A stretch of 64,000 nt of DNA from the NCBI RefSeq assembly GCF_003002065.1, contig NZ_PVZG01000009.1, positions 186,001-250,000 on the forward strand, read 5' to 3'. The first letter of the stretch is position 1, and each line of letters opens with the position of its first letter. The notes beneath the pieces are model-generated. The model ran no database searches. It saw nothing but the letters and a program-made list of their open reading frames with translations, and had not been told where the DNA came from. Below are positions 51,988 through 61,362 of this stretch, piece after piece. A program made the position numbers and the translations under genes. Origin of the DNA: Pseudosporangium ferrugineum. GTDB taxonomy: Bacteria; Actinomycetota; Actinomycetes; Mycobacteriales; Micromonosporaceae.

Positions 51988-53343
51988 TCAGCGGGTGGCG
52001 GCTCCGACCGGCTCCGGGGTGCGGTCCTCGGTCACCTGGGGGGTGACGTGGGTGAACTCCTGGCGGGGCTGGTGCAGCTGGCCCAGCGAGATGACTTCCC
52101 GCCTCAGGACGAAGGCCAGCGTCCAGTCGACGAGCACGCGGGCCTTGCGGTTGAACGACGGGATGCGGCTCATGTGGTACGTGCGGTGCATCAGCCAGGC
52201 CGGGAAGCCCCTGAGCTTGACGCCGTAGATCTTTGCTACGCCCTTGTAGAGGCCGAGGCTGGCGACGCTGCCGGCGTACTTGTGGCGGTAGTTCTTCGGG
52301 GTGCCGCCGTAGACGACCTGGCGGATGTTGTCGGCGAGGACCGTGGCCTGGCGGACGGCGTGCTGGGCGCTCGGCGAGCACCAGGCGCCCGGGTTGGTCA
52401 GGTCGGGGACCTGGGCGCAGTCGCCCGCCGCCCAGGCGCCGTCGAGGACCTTGTCGCCGTCGGCGATCTGGAGCGTCGGCAGGCAGGTGAGGTGGCCGCG
52501 CGGGCCGCGGGGCAGGTCGGTCTGGTCCAGCATCGGGGACGGCTTGACGCCCGCGGTCCAGACGATCGTCTCGGCGTGGAAGACCTCGCCGTCGGAGAGG
52601 TGCACCTCGCCGTCGACGCAGGACTCCATGCGGGTCTCGAGGCGAATGTCGATGCCGCGCTTCTGGAGCTGGCGGGCCGCGTACGCGCCCATCTCCGGGC
52701 CGACCTCGGGCAGGATCCGGTTGGACGCCTCCACGAGGACGAACCGGACCTCCTCCTGCTTCAGCTCCGGGTAGTACTTGAGGCCGTCGCGGACCACGTC
52801 CTCCATCTCGGCCAGCGCCTCGACGCCCGCGTAGCCGCCGCCCACGAAGACGAACGCCAGGGACGCCCTGCGCACCTCGGGGTCGGGCGTCGCGGCGGCG
52901 ACGTCGAGCCGGTCCAGGATGTGGTTGCGCAGGTAGATGGCCTCGCCGATGGTTTTGAAGCCGATGCCGCGGTCGCGCAGGCCGGGGATGGGCAGCACCC
53001 GGGAGACCGAGCCCGGCGCGACGATGATGTGGTCGTATGCGATCTCCTTGATGGGTCCCTCGATCGGCTGCACGGTCACCGTCCGGCGGGCGTGCTCGAT
53101 CTTCGTGACCTCACCGGAGACGATGTGGCACCGCTTCAGCTCGCGGCGCAGCGGCACCACCGAGTGGCGCGGCGAGATGTTGCCGGCCGCCGCCTCCGGC
53201 AGGAACGGCTGGTACGTCATGTGCGGCTGGGGATCGATGACGATCACTTCGGCACGGCGGGCGTTGAGCTTCTTCGACAGGCGAAGGGCCGCGTAGAGAC
53301 CGACGTGTCCTGCGCCTACCACCACGATGCGTTGCGGGTTCAC
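51988..53343 (-). CDS. ndh: Type II NADH:quinone oxidoreductase
   Basis: A 451-residue FAD enzyme. FAD loop IVVVGAGHVGLYAALRLSKK, NAD loop FVFVGGGYAGVEALAEMEDV, second FAD motif VLDGAWAAGDCAQVPDLTNP and AQHAVRQATVLADNI. It passes electrons from NADH to menaquinone without proton pumping. A C-terminal amphipathic segment (DWTLAFVLRREVISL) suits membrane attachment. Confidence 0.92.
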   Translation of the reverse strand: MNPQRIVVVGAGHVGLYAALRLSKKLNARRAEVIVIDPQPHMTYQPFLPEAAAGNISPRHSVVPLRRELKRCHIVSGEVTKIEHARRTVTVQPIEGPIKEIAYDHIIVAPGSVSRVLPIPGLRDRGIGFKTIGEAIYLRNHILDRLDVAAATPDPEVRRASLAFVFVGGGYAGVEALAEMEDVVRDGLKYYPELKQEEVRFVLVEASNRILPEVGPEMGAYAARQLQKRGIDIRLETRMESCVDGEVHLSDGEVFHAETIVWTAGVKPSPMLDQTDLPRGPRGHLTCLPTLQIADGDKVLDGAWAAGDCAQVPDLTNPGAWCSPSAQHAVRQATVLADNIRQVVYGGTPKNYRHKYAGSVASLGLYKGVAKIYGVKLRGFPAWLMHRTYHMSRIPSFNRKARVLVDWTLAFVLRREVISLGQLHQPRQEFTHVTPQVTEDRTPEPVGAATR

Positions 53344-53453
53344 GCATTCATTGTCCTGCGCGGAGCGGCCCGGCGCCCGGTTCTGTGACCAAGGACAAGT
53401 CCAGAAGTCAAGGGTCGTAACGCCGGTATTTCGGTTTCATTTCGCTGAGAACG

Positions 53454-54017
53454 TCATGGGCGCCGGAGCAGCCGGGCGAGCAGAAGGGTCACCCCGACGG
53501 CCGCCGCGAGGCCCACGAGGGTCGCCAGGACGAACGCGCCACCGGCCAGTTCCGCGGTCAGGCCCAGCGCCACCACGGTCAGCACGGCCGAGCCGAGGAT
53601 CACCACGCCCGCGCGCACCAGCCAGGACGAGATCACGTCCGGGTTGACGAGCGCGTCGTACGGCAGCACCGCCGCGAGCGCCGCCAGCGAGTGCCCGGCG
53701 TAGAGCATGGTCGCGATCACCAGCAGCCGCCAGAGCGCGATGCGAGCGTCGTACCAGGTGGTGTCGACGATCCAGCCGCCGACGACGGCCAGCACGGTCA
53801 GGGTCACGCCCCGGCCGCGCGGCGCGAACGCCGGATAGACCGCGGCGACCGCGAGCAGGACGACGTAACGGCTCACCACCAGGGTGGCCGGCCACGCCAC
53901 CAGCATCGCCGCCAGGAACGCGAGACCGATGCCGGCCCGCACCAGCAGGGGCAGGAGCGTCGCCCGGGCCACTGCCGTCCGCGTACGGTCGATCCGCCCC
54001 GCGATCCCGTTCAGCAT
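53454..54017 (-). CDS. Membrane protein at the end of the MoxR/DUF58 operon
   Basis: A 187-residue protein with five to six transmembrane helices (LVRAGIGLAFLAAMLVAWPA, YVVLLAVAAVYPAFAP, and others). No family assigned. The start lies one base after the DUF58 stop, so it belongs to the same operon. Confidence 0.75.
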   Translation of the reverse strand: MLNGIAGRIDRTRTAVARATLLPLLVRAGIGLAFLAAMLVAWPATLVVSRYVVLLAVAAVYPAFAPRGRGVTLTVLAVVGGWIVDTTWYDARIALWRLLVIATMLYAGHSLAALAAVLPYDALVNPDVISSWLVRAGVVILGSAVLTVVALGLTAELAGGAFVLATLVGLAAAVGVTLLLARLLRRP

Positions 54018-54018
54018 G

Positions 54019-55386
54019 TCAGCGTCCCCTCGGGGCGGAAGCCAGCCGCGCCACGTCCCGCAGGACCAGGTCCAGGCTGCCCGCCCCGGCCCAGGTCACC
54101 ACCGGCACGCCGTGCTCGCGCAGGCGGCCCAGCACGTTCTCCCGCTCCATCCGCCACAGCCGGGTGGCGAGCGGCGTCCACTCGCTGCGCTGCGGCGGCG
54201 CGGCGCCCTCCGGCAGCGTGTCCACCGCGACCGTGTACCGGCCCGTCTGCACGAGGCCGGCCAGCATGTCCGCGGCGCGCGGGTCGACCAACGGGGTCAG
54301 CACCACCACCAGCGCGTCCGAGGACACGTTGTGGGCGCCGAAGACGTGCTCGTGCGGCTCCCGGTCGGTGGTGTCGGCCCGCACGTCCAGGAGCCACTCG
54401 AGGACCGTGAGGTACTGCCGGCGGCCGGTGGCGGGGCGCAGGCGACGGGCGGTCGAGCCGTACTCGGCGAGCGAGACCCGGTCGCCGCGCTGGAGGTAGT
54501 GCTCGGCGATGGCGGCGGCCGCGCGGACGGTCGTGTCCAGCACCGACGCCTTGCCCTTCACCCCGCCGGACGCGCCCGCCTCGCCGAGAACGTCGAGCAG
54601 CAGCAGCACCTCGGCGTCCCGGTCCGACAGCGTCGAGGCCACGTGCAGGTCGCGGGTGCGCAGCGACACCCGCCAGTCGATGCGGCGCAGCCGGTCGCCG
54701 GGCGCGAACGGGCGTACGCCGGCCAGCTCGCCGCCCTCGCCGGGCCGCCGCGACCGGTGGTTGCCGACCAGACCGGCCGCCGCGGGCATCGCCTCGGTGG
54801 CGGCGAACGGCTCGGTCTCCGGGTAGACCCGCACGCCGCGGGCCGGCACCACCACCGGGCGGCAGGCCAGCAGGCCGCCGCACGCCGCCACCCGGGCAGC
54901 GGCCGGGCCGACGGCGTGCCGGCCCCAGCGCACCGCCGTGCCGGGCAACTCGACGGCCGTCCAGCCGTCCGGGGTCACGCTGATCGCGAAGGGCCGGTCG
55001 GCGTCCTCCAGCCGCAGCCACGGCGACGTGCGGGTACGCACCACCACCAGGTCGTAGTTGATGACGTCCGGGTTGGTGACCGTGACCGACGCCTCGACCT
55101 CGCCGCCCTCGACGATGTGATCCTCGTCCGCGTCGATCCGCAGCTCGGGGGCCGACCGCGGCATCCGGCGCAGCCCGACCGCCGCGCCGATCGCGAAGGG
55201 GGCAGCCAGCAGCACCAGGTCGACCCGGCCCAGCGCGACGCCGAGCACCAGCAACAGGCCGGTGAGCAGCACCGTACGGCCCAGCGCCCGGGTGGGCACC
55301 CACACCGGCGGCGCCCAGCCCTCCTCGGCCGCGACCTCGTTCGGAGGCACTGCGGCCCGCAGGTGCGGCGCTTCGGAGACGGTCAC
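54019..55386 (-). CDS. DUF58 family protein
   Basis: A 455-residue protein. Two N-terminal transmembrane helices, then a beta domain (SVTVTNPDVINYDLVVVRTR), the DUF58 signature RRPGEGGELAGVRPFAPGDR-x-RRIDW and a von Willebrand A-like C-terminal part (LLLLDVLGEAGASG). The GTG at 55386 overlaps the MoxR stop (GTGA). DUF58 partners MoxR ATPases in envelope protein maturation. Confidence 0.9.
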   Translation of the reverse strand: MTVSEAPHLRAAVPPNEVAAEEGWAPPVWVPTRALGRTVLLTGLLLVLGVALGRVDLVLLAAPFAIGAAVGLRRMPRSAPELRIDADEDHIVEGGEVEASVTVTNPDVINYDLVVVRTRTSPWLRLEDADRPFAISVTPDGWTAVELPGTAVRWGRHAVGPAAARVAACGGLLACRPVVVPARGVRVYPETEPFAATEAMPAAAGLVGNHRSRRPGEGGELAGVRPFAPGDRLRRIDWRVSLRTRDLHVASTLSDRDAEVLLLLDVLGEAGASGGVKGKASVLDTTVRAAAAIAEHYLQRGDRVSLAEYGSTARRLRPATGRRQYLTVLEWLLDVRADTTDREPHEHVFGAHNVSSDALVVVLTPLVDPRAADMLAGLVQTGRYTVAVDTLPEGAAPPQRSEWTPLATRLWRMERENVLGRLREHGVPVVTWAGAGSLDLVLRDVARLASAPRGR

Positions 55387-56393
55387 TGCTCGGCGTACCC
55401 GCCGGCGTACGTCGGAAGCGCGCCACTGGCCGGCGCCGGCACGTTCTGCAGCACCTCCTGGACCACGAACGACGGGTCGACCCGGCGCAGCCACATCTCC
55501 GGCCGCAGGGTGATCCGGTGCGCGAGCGCCGGCACCGCCACGTCCTTGACGTCCTCGGGCACCACGTAGTCGCGGCCGGCCAGGGCCGCGCGGGCCCGGG
55601 CGAGCAGCAGCAGGGCCAGCGAGCCCCGCGGCGACGAGCCGACCAGCGCCGAGGCGTGCTCGCGGGTGGCGGCGGTCAGCGCCACGATGTAGCGGCCGAT
55701 CGAGTCCTCGACCGCCACCGACTCCAGCGCGGCCTGCATCGACATCAGGGTGCGGGCGTTGACCACGGGCGCGAGCTGCGCCTCCTCCTGGCGGCGGGAC
55801 ATGCGCCGGCGCAGCACGTCCCACTCCTCGTCCTGCGTCGGATAGCCGAACGAGACGCGCAGCATGAAGCGGTCCAGCTGGGCCTCGGGCAGCGGGTACG
55901 TGCCCTCGTACTCGATCGGGTTGGCGGTGGCCAGCACGTGGAAGGGCGGGTCGAGCCGGTAGGTGACGCCCTCGACCGACACCTGCTTCTCCTGCATCGC
56001 CTCCAGCAGGGCGGCCTGGGTCTTCGGCGGCGTCCGGTTGATCTCGTCGGCGAGCAGCATGTTCGTGAACACCGGGCCGGCCCGGAAGGCGAAGTCGCCC
56101 TTGCGCTGGTCGTACAGGAAGGAACCGGTCACGTCGGCCGGCAGCAGGTCCGGGGTGAACTGCAGCCGGCGGAAGTCCAGGCCGAGGGCCTGGGCGAAGC
56201 AGCGGGCGGTCAGGGTCTTGCCCAGCCCGGGCAGGTCCTCCAGGAGCACGTGCCCGCCGGCCAGGATGCCGGCCAGCACCAACTCGAGGGCGTCCCGCTT
56301 GCCGACCACCACGCTGCCGACCGACTCGAGGACCGCGCCGGCCAGCCGGCCCACCTCATAGGGCGGCATGGCCTCCACGCTCGCGTCCGTCAC
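55383..56393 (-). CDS. MoxR-type AAA+ ATPase
   Basis: A 336-residue AAA+ chaperone-like ATPase. Walker A LLEDLPGLGKTLTARCFA, Walker B NMLLADEINRTPPKTQAALL, sensor VLATANPIEYEGTYPLPEAQ. The GTG at 56393 has AAGGGTGG upstream. Coupled to the DUF58 gene. Confidence 0.93.
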   Translation of the reverse strand: MTDASVEAMPPYEVGRLAGAVLESVGSVVVGKRDALELVLAGILAGGHVLLEDLPGLGKTLTARCFAQALGLDFRRLQFTPDLLPADVTGSFLYDQRKGDFAFRAGPVFTNMLLADEINRTPPKTQAALLEAMQEKQVSVEGVTYRLDPPFHVLATANPIEYEGTYPLPEAQLDRFMLRVSFGYPTQDEEWDVLRRRMSRRQEEAQLAPVVNARTLMSMQAALESVAVEDSIGRYIVALTAATREHASALVGSSPRGSLALLLLARARAALAGRDYVVPEDVKDVAVPALAHRITLRPEMWLRRVDPSFVVQEVLQNVPAPASGALPTYAGGYAEQ

Positions 56394-56406
56394 CGATCCA
56401 CCCTTC

Positions 56407-57012
56407 TCAGATCTTCTCGAGCGCATCGACGTACGCCGACAGCTCCCGGGTCTTCGGCGGTCGCCGCCCCGGCTCGTTGAGCATCTGCCACAGCGGCTCG
56501 CCGAGCAGTTCCCGCGCCCGCGGAGGATCCGACGCGCGGGTGATGCCGTGCCGCAGCCGCAGGCGCTCGTCGGCGAGTTCCGCCAGCGCCGGCTGGACGA
56601 TACGCGAGAAGCGCTCGCCGTCCTCCCGCGACCAGTCCAGTTGCTGCTCCCAGCGGCGTACGGCCACCCGCAGCGTGTCATTGCCGGCCCAGCGGTAGTC
56701 GCCGGACTCCTCGCCGCGCCTGTTCTGCGGGCGCGGCAGCGGCGGCGGGGCCACCTCCGACACCGCGAGCATGAGCAGCCGCAACGCGACGAACGCCGCC
56801 ACCACCAGGAGCACGGAGACCTTGATGCCCTGCGAGCGCAGCACCGCGACGGTGACCGCGGTGGCCACCGCGACCAGCAGCAGGTTGCGCAGCACCCAGC
56901 CGACCCGCGAGCGCGGCTTCTGCTCGGCGGCGGGGGCCTCCTCCGCCGGGGCGGGCTGCTCGGCGACGCCGCCGAAGAGGTCCTCGAGCCCGCCGTCGGG
57001 ATCGCGGCTCAC
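56407..57012 (-). CDS. Membrane protein of the MoxR operon
   Basis: A 201-residue protein. Acidic N-terminus, two close transmembrane helices (WVLRNLLLVAVATAVTVAVL, VSVLLVVAAFVALRLLML), then a soluble helical domain (VAVRRWEQQLDWSREDGERF). GTG 57012 overlaps the upstream stop (GTGA). Function unknown. Confidence 0.82.
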   Translation of the reverse strand: MSRDPDGGLEDLFGGVAEQPAPAEEAPAAEQKPRSRVGWVLRNLLLVAVATAVTVAVLRSQGIKVSVLLVVAAFVALRLLMLAVSEVAPPPLPRPQNRRGEESGDYRWAGNDTLRVAVRRWEQQLDWSREDGERFSRIVQPALAELADERLRLRHGITRASDPPRARELLGEPLWQMLNEPGRRPPKTRELSAYVDALEKI

Positions 57013-57713
57013 GACGGCACCCCCGCACCGAGGTCGGCGCGCAGCCGTTCCAGCGCCGACACCGCCTGGCGGCGCATCTGGTCGTCCACGGTGTGGGTCG
57101 CGTAGCGCGCCTGGCGGTAGACGCCGGCGAACGGGGTCAGCACGGCCGCCTCGACCCGCTGCTCGGCGAGGAGGCGCGCGACCAGGTCGGTGGGGCTGTC
57201 CCCGGCGTGCCGGGGCGTGCCGGCCGCGGCGGCGGCCTGCTCGAGGCGCACCCAGCAGGCGATCACGGCGCGGCGCGGGTCGCGGTCGGTGTCCGACAGC
57301 TCCTGGAGGCCGGCGTCGAGGGCCGCGACCAGGTCCTCGGCCGTCCGCGCCTCCGCCCGCGGCCCGGCCCGGCGGCCCGTGCGCCGGCCCCGGCGCTTGC
57401 GCTGTTCGCGCAGCACCGCCCAGACGACCAGCACGAGCACGATGAGGGCGGCGATGCCGATCACGATCCAGGCCGCGGTGCCGACCCAGCCGGGCAGGCC
57501 GCGCGCCGCCTCGACCGGCTCAGGGGTGGACGACTCGATCGCCTCGGGGCTCGGCGGCAGCAGCGGCGCGGCGCTGACCTCGGCCTCCGCCCCGGCGTCC
57601 GGGTTGAAGCGCTCGAGCTGCGGCGCCGACCGGGTGGCGGCCAGCGAGGCGAGGAAGAGCAGCGCGAGGACGGCGGCCAGCGGCCACCAGCGACGCAGTG
57701 CGGCGAGATCCAA
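57009..57713 (-). CDS. DUF4129 domain membrane protein
   Basis: A 234-residue protein with a signal/anchor helix (WWPLAAVLALLFLASLAATR), a second transmembrane helix (WIVIGIAALIVLVLVVWAVL) and a C-terminal DUF4129 domain (ACWVRLEQAAAAAGTPRHAG, YRQARYATHTVDDQ). First gene of the MoxR/DUF58 operon, which continues leftward for five genes. Confidence 0.88.
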   Translation of the reverse strand: MDLAALRRWWPLAAVLALLFLASLAATRSAPQLERFNPDAGAEAEVSAAPLLPPSPEAIESSTPEPVEAARGLPGWVGTAAWIVIGIAALIVLVLVVWAVLREQRKRRGRRTGRRAGPRAEARTAEDLVAALDAGLQELSDTDRDPRRAVIACWVRLEQAAAAAGTPRHAGDSPTDLVARLLAEQRVEAAVLTPFAGVYRQARYATHTVDDQMRRQAVSALERLRADLGAGVPS

Positions 57714-57761
57714 TGCTCAGGCCCTGATCCATGATCGGCGGGAAAATCGGCAGGACACGAA

Positions 57762-58499
57762 TCATGCCAGGCCCGCGAGCCGTTTCGCACTGCCGAACAC
57801 ATCGTCGAGCATGGCGGGGGTGAGCCGGCCGGTGAAGGTGTTCTGCTGCGACACGTGGTAGCAGCCGACCAGCTCCGGCGCCCCGGCCACGGACACCCGG
57901 GCGCCGTGGCCGAACGCGGGCCTCGGAACGGGCGGCTTCAGGCCGTACACGCTGGTCAGGACCGGCCACCACGCGGCCCAGGCGAACCCGCCCAGCGCGA
58001 CCACCACCCGCAGCGTGGGCCTGATCAGCGACACCTCGCGGTGCAGCCAGGGCGCACAGGTGTCCCGCTCGACCGGCAGCGGCTTGTTGTCCGGCGGGGC
58101 GCAGCGGACCGCCGAGAAGATCCGGGTGTGCCGCAGCGCGAGGCCGTCGTCGGCGGAGACGCTGGTCGGCTGGTTCGCGAGGCCGGCCCGGTGCAGCGCG
58201 GCGAAGAGCACGTCGCCGGAGCGGTCGCCGGTGAAGATCCGGCCGGTGCGGTTGCCGCCGTGCGCGGCCGGGGCGAGCCCCAGCACGGCGATGGTGGCGT
58301 CCTCCGGGCCGAACCCCGGGATCGGTCGCCCCCAGTAGGTCTCGTCCCGGAAGGCGGCACGCTTCGTGACGGCGACCTCCTCACGCCACGCGACCAGCCG
58401 GGGGCAGGCGAAACAATCCGCGATGCCGGCGTCGAGCACGGTGAGTCCGGGCGCCGCGGCCGCGTGGGCGGCGACGTCCTCACGGGTACGGCTGAGCAC
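57762..58499 (-). CDS. Uracil-DNA glycosylase, family 5-like (iron-sulfur)
   Basis: A 245-residue DNA repair enzyme. Cluster ligands begin in CFACPRLVAWRE; the active-site loop is LGLAPAAHGGNRTGRIFTGD; third and fourth Cys in VRCAPPDNKP and TCAPWL; late motif GCYHVSQQNTFTGRLTPAML. The motif pattern fits UdgB of high-GC actinobacteria. The GTG at 58499 is a best guess; the start has no strong ribosome binding site. Confidence 0.85.
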   Translation of the reverse strand: MLSRTREDVAAHAAAAPGLTVLDAGIADCFACPRLVAWREEVAVTKRAAFRDETYWGRPIPGFGPEDATIAVLGLAPAAHGGNRTGRIFTGDRSGDVLFAALHRAGLANQPTSVSADDGLALRHTRIFSAVRCAPPDNKPLPVERDTCAPWLHREVSLIRPTLRVVVALGGFAWAAWWPVLTSVYGLKPPVPRPAFGHGARVSVAGAPELVGCYHVSQQNTFTGRLTPAMLDDVFGSAKRLAGLA

Positions 58500-58513
58500 C
58501 CGTCCAGCATCGC

Positions 58514-58852
58514 TCAGCCGGTACGCCGCAGGCACAGCAGGTACCCGTCGCCGGCCGTGCCGCGGTAGACGAAATACTCCTCGTCCGCGGCGAAGAAGGT
58601 CTCGCACGATCGGCTGCGGGAGTCGTTCTCGCCGTCGATCCGGCCGACGACGGCGTACGCCGCGGCCGGCTGGGAGCAGCCCACGACGCTCGCGTCGGCC
58701 TCCGCGTCCTCGTCCATCCGTACGCCGGTGGTGGCGGCAAGGCAGTCGCCGACGGCGGCGTCCTCGGCATCGTCCCCGCCGCCGGAGAGGGCCCAGACGG
58801 TCAGGACCAGGCCCGCGGCGACGGCGGCGGCCAGGCGGCGCGGATGTCTCAC
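58514..58852 (-). CDS. Small secreted/membrane protein (LppU-like)
   Basis: A 112-residue protein with an N-terminal hydrophobic helix (RRLAAAVAAGLVLTVWALSG), then VGDCLAATTG, VVGCSQPAAAYAVVGR, SCETF and LLCLRRTG: four Cys in a spacing common to short exported actinobacterial proteins. Function unknown. The stop lies just upstream of the glycosylase start. Confidence 0.75.
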   Translation of the reverse strand: MRHPRRLAAAVAAGLVLTVWALSGGGDDAEDAAVGDCLAATTGVRMDEDAEADASVVGCSQPAAAYAVVGRIDGENDSRSRSCETFFAADEEYFVYRGTAGDGYLLCLRRTG

Positions 58853-58884
58853 GCAGCCTTCAACGACTCACGAGCCGCCCGGGC

Positions 58885-59871
58885 TCACCTCGACGGCGTC
58901 GCGCTCGGCTTGGCCCGCGCGCTCTTGGACGCGCTGGGCTCGGAGCTCTCCGAGGGCCGCACGCCCGGCATCAGGAACGGCGCCTTGCTGGGACAGTACG
59001 GATAGACGTCGCTCTCCGCGTCGACGTAGGTGCCCTGCTCGTCGTGGCAGTACGCGTTGCCGAGGTGGATCGGCTGCCCCTCCTGGTCGAACAGCCGGGC
59101 GCCGGTGACGAGCCGCCCCTCGGCGTCGTAGACGAAGACGTCCTCCACCGAGCTGTACGGGTTGTCATAGTTGACGTCTGAATAGTACGAGTCCCGCTTG
59201 GTGCTGTCCGCGTCGAAGAAGCCCGCCAGCGCCACCATCGCGAGAACGGCGGAACCCGCGTACAGCCCGAAGCGCGGCCAGCGCGGCAGCCGGGTGACCC
59301 GCCGCCCGAACCAGATCGACGCCAGCACCGCGGCGGCCAGCAGCATCAGGGCCACGGCGTCGCTCCCGCCGATCCGCGGCAGCAGGCCGATCGGCTGCCC
59401 CCCGTCGTCGAGGGCGGCGGCGAGGATCATGGCCACCAGATAGCCGCGCAGCACCCACCAGGCCGGGCGCAGCAGGGCGAAGAAGTCGCTGGCCCGCTCG
59501 TAGCCCATCACCTTGCCCAGGCGCACGTCGGCCACCCGCAGCGGCGGCAGGATCTGCTCGCGAACCTTCTGCAGGTTCTCGCTCAGGCTCGGCGTCACCT
59601 GGTCGCGCAGGCCGACGAAGGGCTTGTGCCGGGCCGGCGGCGGGTCCGGGAAACCGCCCACGAAGGGGGTCGAGTTCCGCAGCTCGGCGGCGTACACCTC
59701 GGGGCTGCCGAGCCGGTCGACCAGCGAACCCTCGCCGTCCGCCATGACCTCGGTGAGATGCTCGGTAAGGTCCTGGAGCATCTCCTCCCGCACCGCCTCG
59801 GGCAGATCGCCGAGGGCCGCGCGGACCGCGAACACGTACGCGGTGATCTCGTCCTGAGCCGTGGGTTTCAC
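58885..59871 (-). CDS. HAAS-domain (DUF1700-like) membrane protein
   Basis: A 328-residue protein. N-terminal HAAS domain (LGDLPEAVREEMLQDLTEHL), then transmembrane helices (LRGYLVAMILAAALDD, AVALMLLAAAVLASIWFGRR, YAGSAVLAMVALAGFF), an extracytoplasmic domain and a Ser/Ala-rich tail. HAAS proteins are usual partners of PadR regulators. Coupled: ATG 59871 overlaps the PadR stop (ATGA). Confidence 0.87.
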   Translation of the reverse strand: MKPTAQDEITAYVFAVRAALGDLPEAVREEMLQDLTEHLTEVMADGEGSLVDRLGSPEVYAAELRNSTPFVGGFPDPPPARHKPFVGLRDQVTPSLSENLQKVREQILPPLRVADVRLGKVMGYERASDFFALLRPAWWVLRGYLVAMILAAALDDGGQPIGLLPRIGGSDAVALMLLAAAVLASIWFGRRVTRLPRWPRFGLYAGSAVLAMVALAGFFDADSTKRDSYYSDVNYDNPYSSVEDVFVYDAEGRLVTGARLFDQEGQPIHLGNAYCHDEQGTYVDAESDVYPYCPSKAPFLMPGVRPSESSEPSASKSARAKPSATPSR

Positions 59872-60206
59872 GCCGTCTCCCGCTCGCGAAGCAGATCGTC
59901 CATCGTTGATGCGAAGTCCTGCCAGATCTTGCCCGACCGCTGCAACTCCCCCCGCCCGGCGGCGTTGAGCGCGTAATACTTGCGGTGCGGCCCCTCGACG
60001 CTGGGCACGACGTACGTGCTCAGCAACCCGGCGTTGAACAACCGCCGCAGGGTCCCGTAGACACTGGCGTCGCCGACCTCGGTGAGCCCGGAGGTACGCA
60101 GCCGGCGGAGGATGTCGTAGCCGTAGCCGTCCTCGTCGCGCAGGACGGCGAGAACGGCGAGATCCAGCACTCCCTTGAGCAGCTGGGTCGTATCCACGGG
60201 CAGCAC
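59868..60206 (-). CDS. PadR-family regulator
   Basis: A 112-residue regulator: LLKGVLDLAVLAVLRDEDGY, GYDILRRLRTSGLTEVGD, then YGTLRRLFNAGLLSTYVV and the C-terminal helix (GRGELQRSGKIWQDFA). It probably represses the HAAS-gene operon it heads. The start is GTG 60206 or GTG 60197; no clear ribosome binding site. Confidence 0.9.
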   Translation of the reverse strand: MLPVDTTQLLKGVLDLAVLAVLRDEDGYGYDILRRLRTSGLTEVGDASVYGTLRRLFNAGLLSTYVVPSVEGPHRKYYALNAAGRGELQRSGKIWQDFASTMDDLLRERETA

Positions 60207-60243
60207 AGTAGTGCGGTTCGCGCAGTAGTGTCCAATCGATGCG

Positions 60244-60627
60244 TCAGCGGCCCGGCTCCGGCCACTCGAAGACGTACCGGTTGCGCGAACGATCGAAGCT
60301 CACGGCCGGCGGCCCGGGCGGCAGGCAGAAATGCTCGACGGCCCAACCCGCGGCGGCCGCGGTCAAGCCCTCCACCTGGTAGTCCGTCTCCGGGTAGCGG
60401 ACCGACCGCACGACCACATCGACCGGCCTGCCACCCGTGGCAGCCAGAATCTCGGCGGACCGCAAGGCGATCCCGGCCGAGATCGCGGCCATCTGCTCCT
60501 CGTCGAGCGCGGGCCCGTCGAAGTCCCACGTCACCTGTACGCCGTGCTCAGCCGGCCGTGCCTCAGCCACAAAATCGATGCTGATGCCCCACGAGCCGAG
60601 CAGCAGCCGGTATCGGTAAGTTGTCAT
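60244..60627 (-). CDS. Hypothetical protein, possibly part of the toxin/immunity region
   Basis: A 127-residue protein: MTTYRYRLLLGSWGISIDFV, VQVTWDFDGPALDEEQMAAI, VSFDRSRNRYVFEWPEPGR. Compact single domain without signal or membrane segment, like an immunity protein, but I cannot assign a family. GGAG about ten bases before ATG 60627. Confidence 0.55.
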   Translation of the reverse strand: MTTYRYRLLLGSWGISIDFVAEARPAEHGVQVTWDFDGPALDEEQMAAISAGIALRSAEILAATGGRPVDVVVRSVRYPETDYQVEGLTAAAAGWAVEHFCLPPGPPAVSFDRSRNRYVFEWPEPGR

Positions 60628-60864
60628 GCCGCCCGCTCCGACCGCACCACACCGCAGAGCAGCGGGTTGCTGAACAGATCGCGCAATCCCGACGCACCCG
60701 ATGCGCATCATTCCAGTCACTGCCCCGCCGAACGCCGAAAGATCCACCGCTGCCTCGCACCTCACTCCCAGCCGTGGTACCGGCAGGTTCAATCTTTCAG
60801 TTGCAGCTATCCAGCCAGCTTCTGGAGCCCTGGGTGGTCGCGACCCGGAAAGGGCACCGAGAGA

Positions 60865-61272
60865 CTAGCCGAAATCTCCGGATCGAAGTATGTGCGCCGA
60901 GAGCTGCGGGTGATCGATCGAACTCGGCTCGCCATATTCCAGATCGTCTTCGGAGAAGTGAGCACTTCCCGCCACGACGAAGCCCGGCGGCCCGCCGGCG
61001 GCGCCGAGGGAGAAGACATGCGTATCCCGCTCCACCGCATCGATGTCGCCGCCGACGACTTTCGCTGCTTCCTCGAGCGGCACGCGATCCAGCAACAAAT
61101 TCGCATACTCATTTCGCACCCGGAGCGCAGTTACGCCTCGGAACATCACGTCCACCCGCCCGGGCAAGCCAGGACGACTGTTGCTCCGAAGAAGCAACAC
61201 ACCGTGGCTGACATGGAAGGACCAGAGCTGAAAACGCCTGTCGAATTGAAGTGGAAATCGAATTTCTCCCAC
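60865..61272 (-). CDS. Immunity-like protein
   Basis: A 135-residue protein: GEIRFPLQFDRRFQLWSFHV, SHGVLLLRSN, VDVMFRGVTALRV, LEEAAKVVGG. The WSFHVSHGxLLLRSN and VDVMFRGV pattern recalls immunity proteins of polymorphic toxin loci. The GTG at 61272 has AGGAG eight bases upstream. Its composition is less GC-rich than the chromosome, as for its neighbours. Confidence 0.6.
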   Translation of the reverse strand: MGEIRFPLQFDRRFQLWSFHVSHGVLLLRSNSRPGLPGRVDVMFRGVTALRVRNEYANLLLDRVPLEEAAKVVGGDIDAVERDTHVFSLGAAGGPPGFVVAGSAHFSEDDLEYGEPSSIDHPQLSAHILRSGDFG

Positions 61273-61362
61273 TGCATCATCTCCTGGCAACTCGGCTACC
61301 ACCTGGGGCGGCACGCGATCCAGCGCCAAGCCCCGCTCCGCTCCGCTCCGCTCCGAAAGCGA